Below are positions 1-11,590 of a stretch of 64,000 nt of DNA, piece by piece (the first letter of the stretch is position 1; each line of letters begins with the position of its first letter). The position numbers were made by a program, and so were the translations under genes. Origin of the DNA: Castor canadensis (lineage: Eukaryota > Chordata > Mammalia > Rodentia > Castoridae). The stretch lies in NCBI RefSeq assembly GCF_047511655.1, contig NC_133386.1:172257146-172321145 (forward strand). The letters are read 5' to 3'. The notes beneath the pieces were generated by a model. It saw nothing but the letters and a program-made list of their open reading frames with translations. It was not told the origin of the DNA and searched no databases.

Positions 1-1124
1 TTGAACCACTCCACCAGCCCAAGATCACTTCATTTAGCTGATAGTTACATTCCATGTGCAAAATGTATTTTCTAAACGTAGATTGAATATATTGAATATA
101 ACCAGTGACATATTTACCCAAATACTGTACATATACATAGTATCTATCTGCCATTGTAAACAACAGGTTTTTAATTATTAAAAACAGTGAGAAAAAGGAA
201 GGAAAACATTTTTAATGAGACTTTGGTTGGCTTGCTTTATCTTCTATTGCTCTGCAACTGAGCCCCTTGAATTCAGTTGTGCTAATAAAAACACAGATGC
301 AATGATTATCAGTGTCCTGGTCTCAGCAGAGTCAAGTGATGTGAAAAAATGAGGGGAAGAAGGCATAATGAAACCCACTAAAAACTGTTTTAAAAATAGG
401 GGGTAAAGGACAGGAAAAGAAGGAGCAATAGAGAGGGTTAATCTGATCAAAATACAATATATGCATTTATGGACCCCCTTTCTACAATTAATATACACTA
501 ATAGAAAAAGAAAATGAAGAGAAATACCCATAGAGGTGTTATCAAGGCCTTGGATTATGAACAGAAGTGTTCTTTCATCTCTGATAATATTTTAATATTT
601 ATCAATGAAATAGAACAGAGAAATGTCAACATATAAGCACCCCTGGCCAGAGATGGACAAAATACTTGACTTTTTGGATGAAGAGAAAAATGAGGCAGAT
701 ATTGCAGAAAGGGGTCATCCAGTTCACTTTCCCCAGGTCAAGACTCCATGGGAAATAAATGTCAGGAATAGAAGAACTCTGTTGTCAATGCCCGAATTAC
801 CAATAATAGCTGTACTCTGGCTCCCGTACATTTGTCTATTGTTCTTTCTGGTTCCTCCCATTAAACTCATCACTCTAAACAGAAATTGATTGATGCTAAC
901 TTCTCTAACGAAGAAATTTCACATAACCATCTTCCCATTGGATCAGGCATCCTCAAAAGGAATGGAGAAGAGAGAAGGACTTCCACTGTCTGTCCTTGGT
1001 GGCTATGTGGGTCATAGCTAACACTGAAGGGAGTGATGACCCCAAATTTTCCTTATTCTTATCCATGAGGATCCACTTTTCCCTTCTTCACTCTACTTTT
1101 ATAGCTCTATTTGCTCTATTTGTT

Positions 1125-1385
1125 TACTTATAACTGACAGATATGTGTATTTACAGTACACAACAATGATGTTCTGACATATGTATATACTGTGGAATAG
1201 TCAGATCAAGCTAATTAATGTATCCATTACCTTACATACTTAGTTTTTTTTTTCTGTGATAAGAACACTTAATGTGTATACTCTTACAACTTTTCAAATA
1301 TACAATACATTGTTATTAACTATGATCCCTATGTTGTATAACAAATTTCTGGAACTTATTCTTCTTGTATCCTTTCTCGAGGTAT
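1125..1385 (+). mobile_element. LINE-1 3' UTR fragment
   Basis: The sequence follows the old mammalian L1 3'-end pattern in the sense orientation: a stretch about a coordinate change in AT-rich DNA, 'atgtatccattacctta', and 'caatacattgttattaacta' followed by an 'ggaacttattc' segment. No coding sequence remains. Boundaries are approximate, and assignment to a subfamily would need RepeatMasker. Confidence 0.65.
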
Positions 1386-3989
1386 AGCATTTGTTACAGA
1401 TGACAGCTTTGTGGGAGGCCTGGATAGTCAAACTGAAAGTAACTGCACTCATTATGCTACTGTCTCTCAAATATTTGGATGAGGAGTCTGGTGGGAGTCT
1501 GGTATGCTGCCCAGATTCCCAGGTCCCCTCTTCAGGACAGAAGGCTTCACTGGCTTAGCTACTAGGATAAGTGATAGACGGCTCTTGACTCTAGATAGCT
1601 CTAGATATCTCTTCAAAACCTTGCCCTGTGCTTTCTCAGGGTCATCCTCCCTGCCCTAGCACTACTACATCCAATGACTGACTAGTGCAGGGGTAGAAAG
1701 ATCACACGTCTTTCTCAATTGGGGCCCATTGGGAAGTGCCATACTTCATCCAGATCTTTCCATAGGTGAGCTAGGTCCTCTGTTGTGACTGGTCCCTCTG
1801 CCCACCTTTGTTTCCTTCACATCTTCCCAGGACTTTGTGCTGAGAGCATAGACTTCATTGCACTCAAGTCTCCATCTCAAAATCTGTTTCCTGGGTCCTA
1901 TTCAGGAAATGTCCCAAAACCAAGGCAGCAAGGTCTATAGAAAGAACTCGAATCTGAATATTCTCAGACTGATAGATAAGCTCCAAGAAGTGATTAGTTC
2001 TTCGTTTGAAATGTTAGCACTGAATCACCATGGTCTAAACATCAATAGTCCTCTCAGTACTGTGATGCCACGATGATTGTATAAATGTCTGCTGATCGAT
2101 GACTTTGAAATCCAGAAAAGCACTGAGGGAAGAGATTCCACCTATAGTTCCATTACTCTCTAATCCATTCTTAGAAATTAGTCCAACATTTATTCTTGAC
2201 ACTTTTGCTATACCATATGCTATGAGTAAATATAGAGGACAACAGCTGAACCCATCTCTCAGGTACTACCAGGCCCTGTAGAGTGTCTAGGATGAGTGAT
2301 GTTAGTTGATACCCATCCATTTCAGCCCAAAACAAGTTTATCCAATTGTGTTTTTTCATGTTGACTTCCATCCACTTTCTCAGGGAAGCTGGCTATCTGA
2401 TCCCAACAGTCCTTAGTAAACCGAGATAAAAAACAAAACAAAAAATCAATTTGATCTATAGCTGTTGGCTTTCCTGCAACCTAATAGAGCAGAATGCTTT
2501 CCTTCCTTTAGCAAGTTTCTCTTTTCTCATCTTCCCTCACGCACTGCTATTCTTTCTATCTAAAATTCTCTGATTTGATGTCTACAAATTTAGGTATGAC
2601 AACCATTCTGTTACTGAAACTTATTCCTACTTTTTTATGGTGGCATTTTCTTTTAAATATCATATCTCCATTCAAAGGGAAACTAACTTCTTATTCATAG
2701 CCTCTTACAATTTGTCAAAATCTTTTTTTCTTCAGGCAGTGCTTGCTTTCTCTGATCAAAATGACTACAGATACCTCGTTGGAGCAAGAACAAAGCAAAA
2801 CAAAACAAAAATGAAAGGGAGGGTTTGTGACATTTACCAAAATGTAGACTAATTACAAAATGTGGGCAATATGAAACATTAGATGACAAAAAAGCAAGAC
2901 ACCCAGTGACAATATAAAATGAAACTTCTCTAAGTTGCACTTTTTACTTCAGTAAAATGAGCATAATGCTGGAGTTTTTCCAAGGATTGAATGAAATCAC
3001 AACATATAGTTGCATAAACTTGGAATAAGTTCAAATGAATGGTCCTATTTGTATCTGTCCATGGTGTCATCCATGAACACTGTTGATGAATAGAAATTAC
3101 CTCACTATTTCCAAATTATATATTTGGTGGAGAAACACTTTTTAACCAAAAGAGAATGGAATGCTGTGGGAATTAGGTTTCCCTAAGAACTGAAGGGCTT
3201 CCCAAAGGAGTCAAACTGGTAGGCTGGATGGATAGCTGACATTTACTGCCCCCTGTTGATTGACCAGCAAAAAAGACACAGAAATAGGACTTCTGAAAGA
3301 GTTCTTCCACAATTCAAAAAGCATTCCTAGGTCATCACTGTTTGCATCTGCCCCACTCCCAGAGGGACAGGGATAGTACCTGTTTAAGAAAAGTGAGTAA
3401 GTTAAGTCACAACCCTAAATAGCCACATTTGAAGACTGCAAAAGAAAATGTTCCAAGGGCTGCTAAATTCTCATTTATATTTACCACTTAAAGCACATAC
3501 CCAAGACTCAGTATCCCAAAGATTGGCCCATGTGGTTGCAGCCTAAGCTGCTTAAGGCATTGTCTCTAGATGTAACAATGTTATTAGCTTTTTGACAATC
3601 GATAATTACAAAAGAACTCTCTATGAAGAGCAACTCAGAGAAAAGTTAAAGGAAATAAGATGTGGTTAAGGGGTTAAAAAGAAAATTGCTTGAATTACCT
3701 TTGATTACATGGAAATGGATTTTGAAGCCTTCCAATCCAAAGCTACTAGGCAATTCTATACCCTTGCAAGGATGGGAGCCAAGTTCACAGACTCTCAATA
3801 GCTGTCTTGGAGGGGTGATGGGCTAAATAAGTAATCTGAGGGAAGTGGTCCCACAAAGACTGCATCCAACCTGAAAGGCACATGCTTTGTCTCAGTATAT
3901 AGACATTCCTCAGTTCCAGCTAACCCCTGACCAGAGGAATAACAGGTGTGGCTAAAGGTTAGAGGCATGGCTCCAGAAGCCATGATCCC

Positions 3990-4180
3990 CAAGTTCAAGG
4001 CCTGGCATTGCCTCTCGCTGCCTGTGAACACTTTGGCAAGTTACTTAATCATTCTATATGCCACTTTCTATGCCTATTAAGATGGGACTAATAATTGTCC
4101 CTGCTATATCAAATTATTGTAGAGATTAAATAAATTAATATAGGCAAAGTGCTTTTAAAAATGCTGGGCTGTAATTACAC
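3990..4180 (+). mobile_element. MIR SINE remnant
   Basis: The core pattern of an ancient MIR is visible: a 'tttggcaagttacttaatc' segment, then a small-count 'aagatgggactaataat' segment, then a tail with 'gagattaaataaat'. It is diverged and lacks flanking duplications. It lies inside SLC1A2 intron 1. Confidence 0.65.
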
Positions 4181-7100
4181 AACAAATGATACTAAGACAA
4201 AAGGACAGGTTCTTTTTCATTGTGATATTTAAGAGAAAGTAGAATCAAAATATTTTTAAGGTGAAATTTTTTAAGTTAGGCAAATAACAACAAAAAAATA
4301 CACCTGGGGGTCACATACAGTCCATAGGTGCTATGCACTTCATGTCCAATGTGCAGAGAGCAAAGCCTGGGGATGGGACAAGCAGGTCACAATTCCCCTT
4401 ACAACTATCTGTGATCCTGAGAGCATCGTGGCTGGAAACCACGGGTGGCAGTGGCGGGAGCACATAATAATCTGCGCCAGATTATAAGCAGCAAGTGACA
4501 GATGGCTCTCCTGACCAAATGTAACATAAGACAGTGCTCTCTGCAATTCAAATGAAGCCTTTAATATACAAGGGAGCATGGGCACAATGTCTCCATCTTT
4601 GTCCCCAAGGACTTCCTTCAAGGTCTTTAACGTTTGCTGTCATCAATCCTAGAGAGGATGGGGATTGACACAGTTCAAGTCCAGCTGCCAAAATGGAGTT
4701 CATTCCCTTCATTCCATTGTCAAAGGACAGCCCTTGCTCTGAGTCCATAATCCAAAGCAGCTGGCAAGACTACCCAAAACCCCACCCGGCAGCTCAGCAG
4801 ACAGCAGTCATATCTACTTATCTAAGTAAGACATTAAATAAATAAATGAAAGAAAAATCAGTAAACATTAACACCATTAAGAAACAACCTTAAAAAAGCA
4901 AAGCACTAAGAAAATGAGGCATTCTCTTTTAGAGTTTGAGAATCTACCCTCATTCTCTGCTAACACTGCTGCTCCATTGCCTTTTCAGCTATTGTTTAGA
5001 GCCAATGAGACAGGTTTATAATCCAATGCCAGTCCTTTTCTACTCCACTAACAAATAGGCAGCCCATCTGCCTCCAATCAATGATGGGGCACGTGGAAAT
5101 GGACCCATTAGATATTTTTAAACACTTCCTTAATTAATTCATTCCCAGGAGTCAGCACTTGGAATATTGCAGGGTGAGGGGTGGGCAGAGGGAGGAGAAC
5201 ACAAACTCACAATCCTGGTAAGTAAAGAGGTTTATCATAGTGTGGATGCAAAAGCCATCTCTATGAAGCATCCCACCTGCCCCCAACAAGCCGTTAAGAG
5301 CACAAAAGGGAAGACAGCAGCAAGGCAGTGGCTTGCATTTGTTAGCATTTTTTTCAGACTGCAAGGACAAGTTCTTAAAATGCAAACAAAAATGGAATTT
5401 TAGTTTGAAAATGATGCTTCTGCCTAGTATTGCTAGAGGATTTTAAGTTATCTGTGTTTTATTAGGTTAGAATAATAATAGCAGGCGATTGAAATGAAGA
5501 GGAGATTTAGTTCATTCTGAGAGGCAAGATGGTCCAATGGGGAATATGATTCAATATAGAAAACAATTTAGTTTGCCTTCCAAAGGAGGAAAATCAGAAA
5601 TCTGGGCATTGTGGGGAGGAAAGCAGGGAGGGGACTTTCATTGAAATCAACCTGTGTTCAGCTTCAAACTGTCAAAATCACTGCACTTCTGGAACTGTTG
5701 AATTTATGGCACACTGACCCAGAAACCTCACACTTAGCTGCTCAATATTGCTTGTTTTTACAGCAAAAGCATCATCTCTTAAGGGCACCGTCTTGTCTGA
5801 CACATCCCTTAAAGCTGAAGCCAAAGGAGAGGACACCCAATTGTGTTGTATAATAGGAGAAAAGAAGTAGCCACTGAGACTGGTGTGCGGACCTGTCTTC
5901 TGGTTTTTAATAACCTGGTGTTTCCACTTCACAAGTTTCATTTGGATTTAGAAATTATTTCTTGAGAATTAAGCTTGCAATTGCTCACAAAAGACTGTCT
6001 GAATAAACATGAAACAGCTCTGTCATAGCTCTACAAATACCTATTTTACCCAAGGAGGCCAATTTCTATATACTTGAAAATGAGAAATGAAATTCTAGTG
6101 AGGCCTGAGGCACGCAATATGCAAGCCCACTAGACCCCAAAATGGATGCCCTCCACTCACCCCCAATAAGTCCACTGCATGGGCTCTTCCTCTAGCTGTC
6201 TCAAGCTCATTCCACAGGGAAGAGAAGGGAGAATGCAATTGGTATGTTTGCTTTTGTTTGTTTGAAATAATAAATTCAGGAGTTCTCCCTTGTCAGGGTT
6301 TTGGGGTTTTGGGTTTTTTTGTTGTTTTTCTGTTTTTTGTTTTCCTATCAGCTCATTTCCATTTCACTTGCTCTCTAAGTCAAAGTGAAATCCAAGCTTT
6401 CATGATTGGCTTGTGCCATGACCCCTTGACTCCTAGGAGCTAATCAGAAAACAGATAGCCTGAGTCTCTGATAAATGTGGTGACCTCGCCATCTCCAGTT
6501 CCCAGGAACATATTTCTAAAATGCTTGCTTCTTCAGCATCTGACCACTACACTGTGACCCAGTCAATAATGGACACTAGCCTATCTGCCACCAACTACTT
6601 ATAATCTCTTTCCAATTCGGGTCAGGGACCTAAAAGCCATCTCAGTGACTAACCTTGCAAGACAGGGGATTCAGAAAAATAAAGAACGTTCAACTGTCAA
6701 ATTAGACCTTGCTTTGTAGAAAAAGACTTCTCAATGCCTGGAAACTACCAAAAAGTCATTGTTGGTTTCTACAGAAGTCAGATGCTGATAACCCCAATTC
6801 CAAATAATCAGAAACCTCAAATAACTGGAGAGTTGTGAGCATGCTCTTTGCAAAGAGCAAGTGTATAGATCATACAGTGAATATTCTAAAGGCATCCTGC
6901 AGATGTGTATACCAGCCATTTGAGAGGACACCAGTAACCTGTGCAGCCATGCCTCGCACACTCTTCAACGTTAACTGCTGTGTCCAGATGATAATCCCAA
7001 GTTCTGCTAAGTCCTGGAATCTTCGTGGAGGGATGATATTATATCCTACATATAGTTTTATTCTTACAGTCTGTTTACATTGGACTGCCTACATCATAGT

Positions 7101-9560
7101 GTTACTGGAAGAACTACATGTGATGATGTACACAAGTGAGCTTTGAAAGTGGAGTGGTAAGCAGACATAAGATGTCAATGTTGATTCTGATAATTCTTTA
7201 ACAATTGCTAATCAGTTTATATTGTTGATGGAAGCTACATCATCAAGCAAATGTTATCCAGAATGATCAGTTTATCATATCACCCCATTCCCCAATCATT
7301 CTGGGTCCTAGTTGAACTAAAAATACATAAACTGAGAGCATGTCATTACATATTGCTATTTTTGCATCTTTCTCAACAATGTATGTTTCAAGGAGACAGC
7401 TTTAATATTGTGAGAGAGCAAAAGCTAACAAAAGAGACCAGCCTGGGGATTCTTTGTAAATTTTCCTTATGAAGCGCTTTAACCAAAGATAACAGAAGGA
7501 GCAAAAGAATCTCACCAATTCACATGAACAATTTAGTGACAAAAGTCCTGCACTGGAGTCTAAAAGCCAGTTCCAAACTGTGTGTCTCTTTATCTCCCCC
7601 AGAGAGCCTACCATGTGCGTTCAACCCAACTAGGACTCAGTCAAGGCTCCTGGAAGAAAAGAAGGGCTTTGAGAATGTCTCCTGCTGATCAGTTACAACT
7701 CCTAAGTAATAAAAGATCATAGACCTTTCTATATTTTTTCCCAGCCTTTCAGATTTTTTAAAGTTCTTTCATCTCTTAAATACAAGTTTCCTTTGGCAGG
7801 TCTTTTCATAACCATGAGCAATACACAAAGATGGCAGTAATTGAATGAATCTTTTTTAAATACCAAAAATAATTTCTCCATATTTAATGTCAACTCATTT
7901 GGCAGGTCTCATTTAGGACAAAGGTGATATAAATGCACTTAGTTTGGTGAGTTTCGTGGTTGTTTTATCCTCTCCCTTCTCTATCTAGCAATTTAAGTAG
8001 GGAGTGAGTTGGATGCAGGATTTGAAAGACTATCATCATCCATCTTTTTCACAGATGTTTTCCAACTCAGCCTTTCCAACAGGGGTAGTTCTAGAAGGGC
8101 CTTGAACACAGCCAGAAATGTCTTTATATCTTTTCTAATATGAAAGCCTTTTAAATTAAACATGGGAAGGCACTGAAGCTGAGCCATATGGGCTCATTTT
8201 AGCACAAGGTACTACCTCTTTGTACACAGGTGTCTTTCTGGAACATTTTGTTTGTTTGTTTTTGAGAAATAACCATCAAAAAGCTTCACACTGCTAAACT
8301 ATTAGGCCAAAAAGAAAGAAGAAATTTCATGCTATGACAAGATGCCAGACTCCTTTGGAAGGAGTCCAGGGAAGTGAAAAAGGATGAGTTCTTTCCCCTA
8401 GACACAGACAGACAGCTTTAGAAATATATTTTCCTTTGTTGGAGGTTGGAGTCTGGAGATCTGACTTTGGACATCAGCTTTTCATTCCTGCTTAGAGACT
8501 TATTTCCCCAAACAAGCCTGCAGAGTTGGTAAAGATCATTACAGAAGATCAGGAGAGTGCCAGCTCCAAAGACTTTCTACTTGAGCCCAGAGGAGCTCCT
8601 GATATTTGCTTTTCACATAACATGGGTCCGGTGATCTCTTGCACACTGTTAGTGCCATTCTGCAAATTCTCCCAAAGATTGAATTCACAGATCAGTCTTT
8701 TTATTTCCACTCAGGTTCTAGCAAGCCTGTGAGGTTTCCTGGGAGAGCCAGGTCCACGGGCCTTATATTTGAGATCCCTTTGCCATTTTCGGATCCATTT
8801 CCCTCTTGCTAAAGACAGCTGTCCTTATTTGTCACTGGGACTTTTTCCTATGCCAACTGTAGCCTCAAGAAGCAAAAGGTGACTCCAGGGCCACCAGCAG
8901 AATAGACAAGCCAACGCAACTCCCCAAAGGAGTCTGGAGACTCCTGCCCGTGACCCAAACCACAGGCTCACCCGCCTCTTCCCGGGAAGTACCCAAATCT
9001 CTTCCACCCTTGCTTAGAGCTAGCCAGGGAGATTCCGCCATCCAGGGGCAAAGACAGATCAGAGCAGACCTAACACCTTCACCGCAGCTGCAAATCTAGC
9101 GTTCAAGGCCGCGCGCGCTGATCCTCGCCCCGCCCAGGCCCTGGTCCCGGCTCATTCATTCCGGCAGGCCCCCACCTTCACCCCGCATGGTTCTCGCCGG
9201 CTGCTTCCTCGGCAGTGTCTGCTTACTCTGTGGCCAATATCTTATTGTTTATGAAATCAAAAGTAACCTTAAGAGGATTTTCTCTTCACACCTTTTCACT
9301 CCCCCATCGGATCTTATTACCCCTTTAATTAAGATAAAACAACCCCCTTGCTTCTGGCATCCTCAAAGTGTTAAGCCGAAAGCTCCACGAAAGAAAATCA
9401 ATCCCCTCCCCACCATCCCGCCTCCAGCCAAGCCATCGCTCCGCCACCATCTCCGAGGCCCGGCGCCGACATCTCTGTGTCCCCATCCGGGATGGGGGGC
9501 GGGGTACCAACCCGCGCGCGGCTCCCGCTTCCCCGTGGGTACAGAGAAAAGCCCTCTCAC

Positions 9561-9577
9561 CCTTCGGTGGATGCCAT
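9561..9577 (-). CDS. SLC1A2: SLC1A2 exon 1 coding part (EAAT2/GLT-1 N-terminus)
   Basis: On the minus strand an ATG at 9,577-9,575 in a strong context (ACCATGG) encodes Met-Ala-Ser-Thr-Glu, then two bases of a Gly codon. A donor GTGAGAGGGC begins at 9,560. MASTEG is the known start of the long excitatory amino acid transporter 2, and a phase-2 split of that Gly codon is what the family uses as I remember it. The protein is the sodium-dependent plasma-membrane transporter that clears synaptic glutamate, mainly in astrocytes; the rest is encoded beyond the window's left edge. Support also comes from the CpG island and from PAMR1 lying directly upstream on the same strand. Only 17 coding bases are visible, so the call rests on start peptide, donor and synteny. 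Confidence 0.88.
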
Positions 9578-9671
9578 GGTCAGGGGAACGCCCCCTCCTC
9601 TTCGGCGCTGTGCGCGGCGGCGAGCGAGGGAGTGAACGGGCGCCTGGGTGAGAGCAAGTGTGGAGGGAGCG

Positions 9672-9681
9672 GTATTTAAGG
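9672..9681 (+). promoter_or_regulatory. TATA-like motif on the opposite strand
   Basis: The + strand reads GTATTTAAGG, a TATA-like element, about 95 bases upstream of the SLC1A2 start codon but facing away from the gene. On the minus strand it is not a TATA box. It could serve divergent antisense initiation or mean nothing. Confidence 0.25.
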
Positions 9682-9806
9682 GGGAGCCTCTCCCCGCCCT
9701 TCCACCCCCCTCCCGGGTAAGCCCTTTAGCGCCTCAGCGGGCGCAGGAGGCTCCTGCGGGCGCTAATCCACGTCCCAGCTCTTCACCGCGCGGGTCGCGG
9801 TAGCGC

Positions 9807-9827
9807 TTAGCGGGGCGCTTGGACCAT
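9807..9827 (-). other. SLC1A2: Short uORF in the SLC1A2 leader
   Basis: On the minus strand ATG at 9,827-9,825 is followed by five sense codons (Val, Gln, Ala, Pro, Arg) and TAA at 9,809-9,807. It ends about 230 bases before the SLC1A2 start codon, leaving ample room for reinitiation. It matters only if transcription begins upstream of 9,827. Confidence 0.45.
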
Positions 9828-9860
9828 CAAAGACGGTGGCTTCCCCAAGAGAGCGCTCTC

Positions 9861-10350
9861 CCCAGGGCTGCAAGAGGGTGCACACCAGCGACGCACCTCC
9901 GCCGCCTCCGCTGCTACCTGTGCTTTGCTGCGGGGCAAGTGGGCGCCCTGAGTGGTGGTCACAGAGAGTAGAGACAGCGGGAGGCCGAGGAGTGCGAGTG
10001 CGGGGGAGTGTGTGCTTGCGTGCGCGCGTGTGCGGGTGTGTGCGCGCTAGGGGAGGCGGTGGAGGCCGCTGAGCCCTGGCTCGGCGCCGGCCAGGGAAGG
10101 GATTGCAAGATTTAGCCCCGCCGGAGCTGGGGATTTGCAGGCGATCCCTCTCTATTTTCGTCGAGAGCTGACATCACCCGCGCTGCAGCCTCGAACGACT
10201 CCTTTAACCACAGCCCCCTCCCCCATCTCCAGATGCGGTCCCTCCTCTGCCATCCCTTCCCTCCCCCCCCACCCCACGCCATCCGCTTTTTGCCATAAAT
10301 TACTCAAATAAGAGTAGTCTAAGAAGGCTTGGGCAGCCCGTAGCAGAAGA
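9861..10350 (-). promoter_or_regulatory. SLC1A2: SLC1A2 proximal promoter region (inferred)
   Basis: This is the CpG-rich stretch just upstream of the probable first exon. It contains many C-rich/G-rich Sp1-like runs (for example around 10,205-10,275) and an alternating TG/CG tract at 10,006-10,047. No convincing minus-strand TATA box is visible, as expected for a CpG-island promoter. The exact start site cannot be read from sequence. Confidence 0.55.
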
Positions 10351-10682
10351 CCAGGATCTAAAGAGCGCTATTGTTTCCCCTCAAGTCCGCGTGGCTTCGG
10401 GTCACCCTGTGCTGGGCGAAGCATAAGCGACAACGCTGAGACCCGGGACGCTCCTCCGTCCCCAATCCCTGGAGAAGCCTCAGCGCTACCTGGAGCACCT
10501 GCTCTGTCTCACACTCACCCGCACAGGCGGGCACACCCACCCCATCATCCCTGGTCTGTGGTCCTGAACCCCGTAGAACCCGAGTGGCAGAAACGCAAAT
10601 AGCCCGGCTCAAGCGCGGACCCTCTGCGCGCCCTCACCAGCCGGGGCCGGAATAAATCTCCGGTCTTCAATTATTCATCGAG

Positions 10683-10694
10683 ATTAATATTAAT
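10683..10694. promoter_or_regulatory. 12-base TAAT palindrome upstream of SLC1A2
   Basis: The sequence ATTAATATTAAT is a perfect palindrome made of two inverted TAAT homeodomain cores, within a short AT-rich patch (10,666-10,695) in an otherwise GC-rich island. Homeodomain or POU binding is an inference. Confidence 0.3.
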
Positions 10695-11439
10695 GTAGCT
10701 CGGGGACGGCGGGCGGGGTGCAAAGGAGGCCGTAGTTTTTGTGTTTTGTCTTTTGTTTTTTAAACCGAGAGAGGTCTGACTCGGGGGCGCAAGCTGGGAA
10801 GGCGCGGAGATGGCCGAGATCAGCGGCTGGGGACCAGTCTCCACCCACCCGGAGTAGCTAGCAGCCAGTTCTGAGCCCCGGGAGCAGCGCAGAGACAGAT
10901 GGGTTTGTGCAAGGGAGGGTCCAAGCCTCCTGGCCAGCTTTGCATAATAATGACCAGACCCGGCAGCTCTTATTATCTCTGCAGAGGGGACGCTGCGGAC
11001 ACCTACAGCTCCGCCGCCCCGCCGGGTAGTTGCTGGGAAGGGAATGCAAAGCCTCACTTTCCCTGGCTGGACAATAGAACCCAAAATAACCCCTTTTGCA
11101 AGGCCGTGGTGAAAATTAAACAGGCTCTTGTGAGAAAGAGATTTGAAGAGTGTAAACGCGCCTGGGAGATGTGAGCAGTGTGAGTGAGCCTTTCGCTCCT
11201 TCAGGCGACGTCCCAGAACTCCACTTCTCAGGTGACTTCCTTGGCGCGGTCCCTCCGATCTTCTGGCTGGGAGGCCCTCTTCCGTCCGGCGCAATGGTGA
11301 ACCTTACAAGACGGATGCAGAGGATCACGTAGAAACTGCTCAGCCTGTCTCTGTGATGGTGCTCCGCAGCCCAGGTCCCAGCAGGACTGCTCTGAGATCA
11401 AATGCCAGGCATGGTGTCCGTGTCCGAGGACACCATGTG

Positions 11440-11590
11440 CCAGAGTAATCTGGGGCACGTTCCTCAATCCCACTTCTTCCCATCTGCAAAATGGGGAATC
11501 TTCTTCCACCTCATAACTAAATGAAGTGTGGACGACTTGCAAAGCTTTGAGCTAGAGTCTGGCACCCAGTAAACGTCACAAAAATGTTCA
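11440..11590 (+). mobile_element. MIR SINE remnant
   Basis: A 'ttcctcaatcccacttcttc' then 'catctgcaaaatgggga' pattern followed by a 'ctggcacccagtaaac' end is typical of MIR in sense orientation. It is diverged and its boundaries are approximate. Confidence 0.6.

Larger units (their letters stand above)
1..9560 (-). other. SLC1A2: SLC1A2 intron 1, 5' portion
   Basis: This stretch follows the exon 1 splice donor on the minus strand, so it is the start of the first intron. I found no second SLC1A2 exon here; the next coding sequence lies beyond the window. The first 20 bases match the antisense right-half end of the local SINE (compare about 44,203-44,225). A LINE-1 3' fragment and a MIR copy are listed separately. 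The rest is AT-rich unique-looking sequence, with short open frames that have no recognisable protein character. GC content rises sharply after about 9,060, where the CpG island begins. Confidence 0.8.
9578..9860 (-). other. SLC1A2: Probable SLC1A2 5' UTR (approximate extent)
   Basis: The GC-rich sequence immediately upstream of the start codon is the likely leader. The upper limit is set from my recollection that the human transcript starts a little under 300 bases before the ATG; nothing in the sequence fixes it. Reading on the minus strand, the only upstream ATG between the start codon and 9,860 is at 9,827-9,825, which opens a six-codon uORF. Confidence 0.5.
9060..11060. other. SLC1A2: CpG island over SLC1A2 exon 1
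   Basis: CpG dinucleotides and GC content are high from about 9,060 to 11,060, against AT-rich sequence on both sides. CpG-rich blocks include 9,110-9,200, 9,420-9,860, 9,900-10,100, 10,380-10,460 and 10,570-10,860. The island covers the first exon of SLC1A2 and about 1.4 kb upstream of its start codon. It is the typical promoter setting of a broadly regulated vertebrate gene. Several long open frames in it are by-products of low stop-codon frequency in GC-rich DNA. Confidence 0.85.

Noticed and set aside
1..9560. Search for the alternative short SLC1A2 N-terminal exon (Met-Val-Ser type)
   Set aside because: No minus-strand ATG-GTC-AG followed by a donor was found in this part of intron 1; it may lie further into the intron outside the window.
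9187..9651. A 154-codon + strand open frame and a 103-codon one overlapping it
   Set aside because: They lie opposite the SLC1A2 exon 1 in CpG-rich DNA with few stops. The peptides are Pro/Arg/Gly-rich with no domain, and the minus-strand reading is explained by exon 1.
10671..11294. A 207-codon minus-strand open frame upstream of SLC1A2
   Set aside because: It lies in the GC-rich edge of the CpG island and has no recognisable domain; an overlapping frame is open too, as expected by chance. A noncoding upstream exon cannot be excluded.
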